From Nipponacmea schrenckii (taxonomy: Eukaryota > Mollusca > Gastropoda > Lottiidae): 64,000 bases of DNA. This document shows positions 51,001-63,000 of the stretch, in pieces. The stretch covers positions 11,800,338-11,864,337 of the forward strand of contig CM060199.1 of assembly GCA_030562195.1 (NCBI GenBank). Reading direction: 5' to 3'. The position numbers and the translations under genes are program-made. How positions within the stretch are numbered: position 1 is the stretch's first letter; every line of letters starts with the position of its first letter. The notes beneath the pieces are model-generated. The model did no database searches, had not been told where the DNA came from, and saw nothing but the letters and a program-made list of their open reading frames with translations.

Positions 51001-54000
51001 TTTCGACTTCCAACTACCAATATCACCTACACGACATATCAGATAAGTACAGATTTGAAAAGCCAATTCAATTCCCGATTTAACAATATACTAAACTTTA
51101 AAGTAGTTTGTGATATTTAAGCCGATCCAGGCTATATAATATATTGACTCGTCTTGCGGTCGCCATTTTGATTTTTGCTCAATTATAGTTACGTCTTTTC
51201 ATTCGGATATTTAGATCGCTAACACGGGGAAAATAGAACTCCTTACCTGATATCGTCCGCAGGAAACTTGAGAAAAGAAACTGCAGATTCCTTGTTCCGA
51301 TAGCTGTTGGAGCAAAACGCGGAATTAACATTACTGTGGATGGCAAATTCGGGCGAGGAGGCATTTTCCCACTAGGCCCACATTGAAGCCTAAGTGCGTT
51401 TTACTACCCTCCGCTGAGTGGCGCTGTTCATCGCCTGGTACGCTGATTGGCCTAGCTGTCATGTCTTATTATTTATATGGTCTTTGACCGAGGCCACTTG
51501 CGGCCAAGGTGGGTGGGTGCTACGTGGAGTTTTTAAGATGAACCAATCCCAATTGATACTTTCTCAGAGCTTCTGAGAAGTCTAACACAGCGGTATCCAG
51601 ACCTGGGATAATCTCGGCAGTTTCAGGGCTTTTTTACATATGCTTGTCAGAAAAAAACTTGAAACTGGATGTTGTAAGGCACTACACACATTAAAGGTGC
51701 AGAGCCAGGTGTGGCGGTAATATGCGACGATACGCTCTGTACAGTTTTTCCTGATATTTTAAAATGTTTTTAATATACAGTGTATGTATTTGTTTTCTTT
51801 AAATTAGTTAGTTTGGGCGCCTGGCAGTTTGGGCTCCTTATTATTTTCCAGAATCAAAACAGCCCTAGATTTGGCTCTGCAAGTTTAATATTTTAAAGAA
51901 CCCATTAAACATGTTACTTTAAACAATCATGCAGTCGAATGCAAAATAAGATATTATCTATAAATGTATAAGTGCATGCAGCAGAGAATGTTTTTAGGTT
52001 TTGTCATGTCATTAAATTAATGATGAACAAATTTCTTATGATTTATCATTACATAACTACCTTAACAGACCAAAACTGAAAAAAAGGTGTTTACTTAGCT
52101 TCAGTTCTACACAAGCAACTAAAATCTATTTCTCAACTACACTATAGAAAGAAGTCTTTTTCACAGTCTCTTTCAAAAATTAGATATTAACTTTGTCAAA
52201 AGTTAAATCACTATTCTGTCCAGAAGACAACAAAGGTTACTATGGTTAAATGTTGAATGAAAATCTGGTTTGTTCACTACCAACATAAACACACTTCTTT
52301 GAATTTTGTCAACTAGGGGAAGTAACTAGGGTTAAATATCTATTGAAACTACATGTTATAAGGTTTCGGCACAGATACAATATACTACTTTGAACCTTAC
52401 AAACTAGGGGAGGTAACTATAAAGATTAAATGTCTAATATATAATTCACTTTGTTTATTACCAAAACAATGGATAATGGATAACTAGGGGAAGTAACTAA
52501 TGTCGAATATATAATGTAATTAATCAACTGGCGACAAAACACTACTTTGAAGATAGCCAACAAGGGGAAGTAACTAAGGTTAAATGACTAAAAATTACTT
52601 TGAAAATGAACTTTCAAAATGTTTATTCTGTTACTACTCAGATGTAGCATTCACAAGGGTTACCTTTAGTTGTATTGTATCTATATCTATGACACGTAGA
52701 GTGACAATCTTCTGGGTACAAAAACCTGTTTTGGTTGCCATCACAACCACCAAACAGGAATCTGCGGCAAGCATGAATTTCTGTATCATAATACCAATAG
52801 ACCTCCCATTTGTCGTAACATAGAACCCCACTATCAGGGTAGTATACACAATAGCCTGTTAAGACGAAAAAGTATAATTCTTCCTTTAGTTCATCATAAC
52901 ATTTCAATATAAATTAAGGATCTCTTAACATAGACATTAAACATTTCTTTCAAAAGACTAATAATCCTATACAGGCTTTGTAACAATCAACATTTGTATG
53001 CTTACTGGCATCTGAAATTTTGAGCAATTCCTTTAAATCTGCCACATCGTCTAGTAGCATTGAAGTGGGACTCCCAAAACACTCAAAATAATCTTCAATG
53101 GTGAAGTGTGTAAACCAATTTTCAAAGCTGAAGAGTGTAGAAAGTTGATTTTCCAATTGGTTTACCAATTATTACTGATTACTGATCTTTCAAGCAAAAT
53201 ATAATATAAATTAACTGTTGAAGCATATAAACTAATAACACTTTTCAATCGACTAACCTGGTGTATCAATTACATAATCGTGCTCTGGAACTGCTGAATC
53301 ATTAAATATCTGTGTCTCATAGTAAGTCTCATTCGAAAAATTAGGAAAAAATAACGTCATATTCTCTTGTGTTGTTTGATTTCCAGATACAGTCAAATTT
53401 TTTTGGGGTGCAACAGAAGAACTTGGAACTTCCTCAGGCTTGGCTGTAGTTGTTTCTGAATGTTTAAAGTTAGTCTGAATTATGTCATTGTATGAATTTT
53501 GATATTTCTCAATACATGCCATGCAGAATTCAGAATAATATCAACTTATTCTAGAAAATAGAAAGGCACTACAATCATTTAACAATCAACTTCATGCAGT
53601 TTCCATTGTTGAGAAGGTCTCCACACTTAAGAAATAACACTATCCATAAAATAGGTTTGTAACAACATTTTGCCATATAAATGAATATGTATATCATGCT
53701 TTCAAGCAAAAATTTTTTTGATCCTTAGACGACTTTAGATTAGATACTTTTGTCTTCATTTGTTACCATTTGTAAAAAATGTATAAAATGACATGCTAAC
53801 TGAACCAACTTTAATGAATATTATTGATGAATGATATCAAAGATCAAGGCAACGACATCAATACTTCAACAAATTTCACATTAACAAGTGAGAATTCAGT
53901 TTGAAGATCTCCATTTTCGTATCCTTTTACTGATACTCCTCAAAGGTTTGGTCAGAGATTTTTATCAAAGATTAGAGTATTGCCAAGTGGTTGAGCAGAC

Positions 54001-57000
54001 AAAAAATCAGCAGTCAGACATTTTCCCCTACTTCACTAAATCAGGTGATGAACATGCAATTTATTTATCAATGTAAAAAGGAATCTGATTGGATGATGAA
54101 ACTCTGTGGAAACCTGTCCTGTCATGAGTGTAGTCAAACGAAGAAATCAATCACCTGCCAGATAAATATAGGGGTCAAATATCCATCTTGTTTATGTTCA
54201 AAATCCTGTGATAATCTTATCGTCAAAATGCAAGAAAACAGCATGCTCGCAGCTTAACAGATGTTTAAGCAATATTAAAGAAGTGCAACAGTACAAACAC
54301 TGTCTGGTATTCCTTATACCTGGTCTGTTCTAGTGGTCACAAGTGGGAACAATTTAAAACAGGTTATGGTACAAACTGAAGTCTGGGCAATGCTGTGAAG
54401 TTAGGAAATGCTAACAATGCTCTAAAAAGTTACCTTGCCACTTCAGTACAAAATGAACAATAAGAAATAAAATTGAAATAGCTAAAAATGCAAATAGCAT
54501 GCACTGAATAATCCAAATACCTGGCTTGACCTTATAAGAACCATCAGTTGTTTGTCTTACACCATAGTCTAGGAAATAACATAAAAGAGTAAAGTGACAA
54601 AATCCCTTTAAAAATTTCCTTTAGGTTGACAAATTTTAATTTAGATTAAAAAATTAAATTGATAAGGCTTCCAGAATTAATTTATTCATTTCAAGAAAAC
54701 AAGAGTTATGTACCTTGTCTACGATAATAGGAACATTTAAGACGACAATCGTACTGAGTCTCAAAACGATTTCCGTTTCCATCACAACCACCATAATAAA
54801 ATCTCTGACATCTTCGACTTGTAGAATTATAAGCCCAATATATTGTCCAATTAGAACACAGACTTCCTGGGCTACTGTCCAATGAACAGACTAATTTGAA
54901 AAAATGTAAACTATTTAAATAAAGATATTTTCCTTTGTTTTAAATCAAAGCTGACTATTTATAATTTAGGGATAGATTCAAACTAAAGAATTACAAATAT
55001 CAATGTTTCATAAAATATACTTTAAAACTTCATTGCATTTAATTCTGCATTTGCAGTCTAGGTCAGTCACAGACAATAAAGTTAATAATTAACCAATTTC
55101 AACAATTTGTTGAAGAATCTATAGCATAACAGTTATCAATTCTGAATTCCCTCCAAAATGTGAATTTACAAACTAAGAAGAAATAGTCTAACCTGATCCA
55201 GATATTATTGCAGGTGTGGTTGGTGCTGGTGTAACTTAAAAAATGAAAATAGAACATTTCATCATCTTTAAATCAGCATTTTTTGTATTTTGATCATTAA
55301 ATTAAAACATGTACTTTGAAAACAGCCGCCCCCCCCCCCCATCCTTTATTCTAAAAATGAACTCTATCTACATAGAAGCAAATATCTCATAATAATATGA
55401 GTGGAAAAGTTTCATAAAAGATGCAGAGATGATACACGCATTCCGTATTGATATATATCTTAACACAACCAGTTAAAATTCATTGTTACAATCAAAAACA
55501 CAACTTCAAAGCAAAACTGTTAGAACATATTATGTTATTAAGATGCAGTTATCAAACCCAATCAGAACCAATTAAAAAATCAAAAACATACAAGATACTT
55601 ATTAAACAACTTCTCACTAGTCCATGCCACTATTTTACTACTACAAGTCCATTTCATTTCAGATCTCAATAACACTTTGAATTGTCACTCTAGAAATCAA
55701 TCACATGCTTGTCATACATTGTTAAGATTGGGAAAAACATCAAGAAAGTTTGGAATAGACAAGGTATAAATCTTAAAAGCAGAATTATTGATACAATATC
55801 TACATCGTGTCAGACTGTTCTACAGTATCAATTATCCTGTAAAAACACAATACACCGAAAACTGAACCTTGTATATTACCTTCTTAAGTCTCTTCCTTCA
55901 CTATTATTATTACAATTATATAGCACATTCAACTCGTTTAGTACTTGTAACCTTTAAATTGTTAACCTCATTCTGTATGAAAATGCACTTTTTAGTATAT
56001 AAAATACTATGTTCACTTACCTTTATACATAGATTATTTCTAATTTCTACAAGATTCACATGGCAGAAGGAAAAACATGCTTTTATTGTCTGAAAATCAA
56101 ACATGTTCTGCATAATGTATATGGAAATGATATTTTTTTCCATTTTTTAAAGTATTGTAAAGAAATAAATAATGAAAGTATGATGTATAATTGAAAGTAT
56201 GGTAAGTAAAGTATTATTGTCAAATATTTGGCAAAAGAAATGAGAATTTGAAAGTATTTGAAATAGAAATGGGAAATTGAATATTGAAACTGTATTGTAT
56301 ATTGTATATTTAAATGACATGTTTTGAAGATTTATATGCCATGAAAATGTAAATGAGTTGAGTTGTAAGATTGAATGTATTGCAAGAAAGTGACATTTTG
56401 TATATTCTGTTTTTAAATCATTGAAATGAAAAGTAATGCTATGTGATTTTAGAGAATGGAAAATATAAATGAATTTTTGGAAACTGTTAAAAATGTAAAT
56501 GGTATGTTCTTTGAAATCTAAAATATTATAAATGAAAATGGTGTACTTTTGTACAGTTGGTGTGCTTGAAAGTATTTGAAGTGTTAAGTACTGTATAATA
56601 AATACAAAGGTATAATAAAAGAACATGTCTGAATAACATTGTATATTAGAACACTCATGCTCACTCCTTTTGTTAAAAATTGTCACAAATTCATTATTTC
56701 ATGCTAAATTCAGTTAAAAAATCAAGTTGCAGAGATAAATGTTAGCTTAACTTAAGTATTATAATTAGACAGAATCTATACTATCTAGAAAATTCTACTT
56801 AATCTACTTAGCAAATGATTAACTTAAACTGTAAAATGATATTTTACAAATTTGGACTAAATCATGCCGGAATGCAGAGTTATGTACCTTGAGGTCGTCT
56901 ATCAATTTGATTATAAGCACAGCGACTACGACACTCGACTTGCGAATCAAATCTATTTCCGTTGCCATCACAACCACCGTAATAAAATCTTTGACAACGC

Positions 57001-60000
57001 TTACTTTCAGCGTTATAATACCAGTGTATGGTCCAATTACCACACAGCCGCCCTCGATTATTGGACAAGGAGCAAATATCTACAATAGTTAATAAGTGCA
57101 ACCAAAATATAACTACAACTAAAATAAATTAAGGACTTGCTGCCATCTCTTAGAGGGATATACATATACTATAGCCAATGAAAATTCAAATTCTTCTTCT
57201 CTAACATGAAATCTGCAGTAAGTCCTTACCATAAAATTTTTCAAGTTGAAAAAAAAAATAACTTAAAAAATAGATGTAAGGCCATGAAAAAAAAATATCT
57301 TGGTTCTCAGGCAATTACCTGGGGAAAAAATGGTGCGGGCGGGCGGTTTTATTTTTTTTTTTATTTCTCCAAATTACCTCCCCTTAATCAAAATAAAAAG
57401 CATAATATTTAGACATTATTGAAAGCGGGCGGGTGGATTTTATTTTTTTTTATTATAAAACTAAGCCTCAAAATGGATGAATGGTAGGGACAGTCTTTGT
57501 CTCGCCAGTAAACATCTTCACTTCGTAACCGTATTAATCGGGTCACCGTCTTCCACAATGATCTTGGAGTAGGGCACGACGCCGAGCTCAGCTACTTTCC
57601 ACACGGATTCCGGTGGTTTCTTTCAATAATACATTTACTTTAGAAGTTTTTTCCGCTGGAAGAATTGTCCAGGGTCATGTAGCAACCCCCTTTTCTGTCA
57701 AAACCGATGTCAACGCTGTCATGAATTATTCAGAAAATCTCAAATCATCTCAAATCGTCTAGAATATTTTTCACACTTGTGGCGAACGACCTTGAACCCT
57801 TATAATAAGGGAAATAACCACACCACCTCGTCAGGTCGTACAAAAAACTTCTCAATGAACCAGATCGTCCATCTAAATATTTAGTCATGCCGAAATCAGC
57901 ACTCAAAATAATTTATGTTTAAATTAAAATAATGTACATCTGGAAATCACTCCGTCTACGATTATTTCCCAAATAGCGTAAATCCCCGTTAAAGAGTAGC
58001 AACGGACCTGGATAATCGAGTAGTGTAAAGCAGTCACCGGAAATACACAAAGATGGCGTATTGCCGGAAATATGAAGTTCGTAAAAGAAGACAAAAATAA
58101 AGATGAGAAATTAAAAAATATAGCTTCTCATACTATCATACCGAACCGAAATTGGCAAGATGTGTCCCAGTTCAAGAATAAGCAGTTTTTTATTGATTAC
58201 AAAGATGATGCTGGCGGGCGACATATTTTTATTTTTATTTTTTTTAACAAATAAAATGGTTTGAAGCAGGAGGTTTTTGCCGGTGCGGCGGTGCCTGAGA
58301 ACCAAGACACTTTTTTTTGGGGGCCTAACCCAAGTGCAAAATAAGACATTATAGAAAAAAATGGAAAAAAGTTTGCTTTTTATAGAGTTCTGCAAAAAAT
58401 ATTTTTAAAGAACCAAAAGAACGATCAGGATTCAAGCTATTGAGTCATCAAGAACTTTACCATTTTTACCAATGGATCTGCTTCACAAAATTATTCTTTT
58501 GAGTGCATGAGTAAAAGGATGACATGGAAATTAGTGAAGCGTTCTAGTAAAAGGGTTTGTTTAAATTTGTCCAAATTACTGAATGAAAAGAGGACTGTAA
58601 TCAAATGCAATAAACTATTTGCCTTATCAGACACATAGCTTGAATCCGTAACATTTATTAACAAAAATCTAAAAGCTTTAAAGATTTTGCAGTGATTCTA
58701 ATACTAAATTTTAGTTGAGGCTCATGTTAAAAAAAAAATCTTACTTGATACATAAGGTCTTCGAGTATAAGGTGCTTCTGTTGCCGGGGCAACTGTCTGT
58801 CGTCGCACACATATATTAGAGCATTCTTCCTCACTGTCGAAACGATTTCCGTTGCCGTTACATCCTGTGTAGATAAACCTTGTACAACGTCCAAAATAGA
58901 TTCCTCAAAATACCATTTTATGTTGTAACCTTCACAGTTGCCACCTTGACGCGATAATTTACAAATGTCACCTGTCCTGTCAGTAACTTCTGTTTTATCT
59001 TGTCGACGACAGAATCTGTTACAAGCATCTTCTGTTTCAAAATTATTAGGATTGCCTTGACAGCCACCATAAGCAAATGATCTACATTTGCCAAGACTGA
59101 CATCGTAGAAATATCTTGGAATATTTCCACGGCAGATACCCCTTTTAGCAGATAATCTGCAAATTACTGAAAAATCAAATTCAAATTTACATTTTAATGA
59201 ATGAATGTTTGATCATATATCTGTATCTTCCATTTTTTGGATATTCTATTCACCCTTATAATTTTAAACAATATAAATAGATACATTAAATTGATTCTTT
59301 TAAAACAATGTATCAATTCTTTGGTAATCCAACTATTTACATTAACGTTGCAGAATCTAGCACAATAGAATGATTGCATTTCCTTCCTTTGCCTTTTGTT
59401 TAAGACCAGTACAGAAAGGATCTTTTCTGATGTTATCCAGGCAGTATGATATTTATTGTTTTGAGAACTATCAGAGAGCCATCGTAGAATAATCACTCAT
59501 TTGACATGCAAAAGCAAAAAAATCAAAAGTGCTCTTACATTCAGGTCTACAGTAGTTTTCACAATCAGCTTTTGTCTCAAAGTTATTACTATTTGCCCCG
59601 CAACCACCATATGTAAATGTTTTACAAGTTCCATCTAGATGGTCGAAGTAATATCTTGTGAAGAGGGCATAACAATTTCCAGTTTCAGATGGTTGAGCAC
59701 AAACAACTGAAATGAAATGAAAAGGTGTTTAATATCTAAATTTCAATCCAAAATTGAGTCAACATTAGAGACATTAATTTTATCTGAATAAACTGATATG
59801 CCATATGTCCTTAGTGGTCTGAAAAAAGAATGCAGCTGAATTCTGTCCATACACAACTGTGTCTAAATGGATTTAGAAGTCTAAACGGAGGATTAGGCTT
59901 GAAAAAAATCTACATTTACCTCTGGGATCTGTGGTAGTGACAGTCAGTACACTTTCATTCTTTGGAGATTTAGTGACCTTATCAACCAATATTTCTAAAA

Positions 60001-63000
60001 TAATAATAATAAAAAAAATATATATGTTTTGAGAATACTCAGGCCTACTGCTTATTTGTCTCCACACAGGTTGTGACCAGGATATGCAAAAATATCTCAG
60101 CTTGACAAGTCATACAAATCCTATAACAATAGTGAACATTCAACATTTCATACCTGAAACCTGAACTCTGTGTGACTGAAGTTTGCCATGAGGGTAACCA
60201 CGACAAATATATGTGCCAGAATCATCTAACTGAGCAGACGCAATCGTCAAATCACTGATGATACCACGTCCATCTTTGGTTTCCTTGTTGAATATTGATC
60301 TGGTGTCCCTAATGGGAACACTGTTCTTATACCAAATTACACGAGTTGTTCCAGTTGCTTGGCAGCGTAAATCCAATGGTTTTCCTATCTGGACATTTTG
60401 AGCCCCGTTTAATGTCACTAAAAATAAGATTAAGATCAATTTATAAATCAGTGAATGATGGAATCAAAGAAATCAATGAGATTTAAATATTTTTAATCTG
60501 AATATAATGCAGATCTGGATGGTTTTTCTACATGTTAATACTCTTTCTATCAAGATCTACAAAACTCTTAAAAGGGACAGGTTGGACATTCGTTTGACCA
60601 ATTGCAACTTAGTCTCTATAAGAGGAACTTTTTAACTAAGCTTATCATGCATTTCAGTAATAGTATTCAGATTTCAATATCGAAATTTAAGCCTTCAAAT
60701 GCATGTGTGTCAGGTTTTATCGCGTTTGAAAGTTTTAAGACTATTTACTTATATTAGCCATGTAAAATTTGTGAATTTAAGTGATTTTGAAGACTATTTA
60801 CATACATATAGATCCAAATCATCCTCAACAATAGTGAACCATGGCCTTTAAATCATGTTTTGTGAAATATTCACTCAATAGCATCAAAGTTTGTCATACT
60901 TTATCCAGATTTGCATTTTAGAATAAAATACACTTGGAAAAATGACAAACAGAATGATATGAATCAAAAATAAAATAGACCGAATAAAGTAATTATTTGC
61001 ATACTTTGGGGTCAGAATGAAGAAGTATCAAATATGGCGTTATAGCCATAACGCTGCAATTTTTTTTTTTTAAATTCCTAAACAATTATAAAATCACTAA
61101 CAATAATAACACCGCTCAAAGCTCAAAATAACTTAGACCTACCTGAAGGCTCAGATTCTGGAAGAACAACAGGAGCAGACGTAGTATAGTGACCTGGCCT
61201 TAACCAGTGAGGTGTTGTTGGTCGGGTTGTTGTTGGTACCGTGGTAACCATCATTCCCAGACATCGTTCTTCACAGTCAGATTTTAAAATAAAATTATTA
61301 CCATTAGCTTGACAACCACCATATTGAAACAGTTTACATTCTCCCTCACTGTAGTCATAGTAATATCGTTCAATCAAGGCTCGACATGGACCTGTATATT
61401 TCGGTTCTCGACATGGATCTGAAATAAGCAAATGGTAAATATTACAAGTTAATTCTATTTCATGGGATGGGAAATTGATAAAATATGACATTAATTGCTA
61501 AAAGTATGTTAAAATCTTGTGAAACTTATTCTAACAAGGGAAAGCAGATGAAACTTCTAGAAGATCCATCTCTTTCAATGCCTATATTAAACTTCAAAAT
61601 TGACACATAACTATGAGTGAATCAAACTATAGGAAGACATTCACAAGTTTGGAGAGGCACCATGAAAAGAAACCTTGATACATACCTCTACTGACAACTG
61701 GTGCCTGTGTTGTAATGACTGGTAATAGTGGCGGTATACAGACACTCTGACATTCCTCTCTAGTATCAAACCGGTTTTCATTACCACCACAACCAGCATA
61801 CCAGAACCGGTTGCAAACCCTGTTATTTTTATCATAAAACCATTTAATAACAAATTTACAGTTTATACCTCGATCTTGTTCCAGGTCACAAGGGTTCACT
61901 GAAATATAAAATTTTTAAATCAGTAAGTCAGTTACAGGTCACCTATAAATAATCGATGTTTCAACATTCAATTTATATTGAAATGGAACTTGATGATTTC
62001 AAAGAGGAAGAGTTCATATGACTAATTATTATATGTAAACTGCCTGAAAAAATTGGTAGATGTATGTTTAAATAATTGACAATTGATGGTAACAACTAGA
62101 ACTAAGCTTTGAAGTTAGAAAATATTTTAACAAGCTTATCCATTTAAAGCCAATTCAGAACATAATGTAGATTCAAATAGTGGTAAAAGCATACCTTTGT
62201 CAACCCTGGTCTCTCCACCATCAGGAATATAATCCAGACATCCTAACATATTCTTTCCAGAAGCAGCTGTTACTCCATCTTTACAACAACCAAAGTCTGT
62301 ATCTGCACACAGTTCCTCTTCACCTGATGATTCAAAATCATCACAACCTTCTTTGTTTGCTCCTGAAAGTACACCCAAAAATAGAAAAAAATAACACACC
62401 AAATCTACATCTCTATTAGAACTCATGTCCTACTCTTCTAACCTTGTCTGAACAATTGCAAGTCCTTGGAATCATTTCACACCACCTTTAAGCAAACAAG
62501 GATTTTGTGTATTTTGAAATATTCAGACTATTATAAGAAAAATAATTTATCAATCCTTTACCTTGTGCTTTGGTAACCAAATCATCACAACATCCATATT
62601 TGGAATCCTAAAAATAACAAAATTACTTTTTAACTTCTATAATTTTACATTTGGTGGTAAAACATAAAACAAGATCCCAATGACAATTAACTTAAATAAA
62701 AGATCATAAAAGCATTATAACAAAACATCATACTAGAATAAAACATCTTTTCACAAATTTTGAAAATAAACTCACATGACAACTCTTGCAACCTTCCTTG
62801 TTTGGTCCTTCAGCTTGTGTAACACCATCATGACAACATCCATAAACAGAATTCTTACATAGGCTAGCAACTGTCACTTCATTTAAATTTTCAGCTGAAA
62901 AAGAAATGGAAATTGTGAAATATGATCATACAGGTCAGCAAATTTGACCACCATCTGACTATTGACTTCTTTTCAGATGAATTCTTTTAAGCTACAATCA

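Noticed and set aside
50531..51013. 160-codon minus ORF in the hAT-like element
   Set aside because: No transposase motif or recognisable domain, so not called as a gene.
53888..54257. Two overlapping plus-strand ORFs in a papilin intron, the second with [17 protein letters not shown] and CLCSKSC
   Set aside because: The cysteine clustering looked interesting, but the frame has no splice partner on that strand and matches no domain I know.
56147..56686. 179-codon minus-strand ORF in a papilin intron
   Set aside because: It is Phe/Ile/Tyr-rich, low complexity, without motif, in a C-poor AT-rich stretch with no fitting splice context; probably chance.
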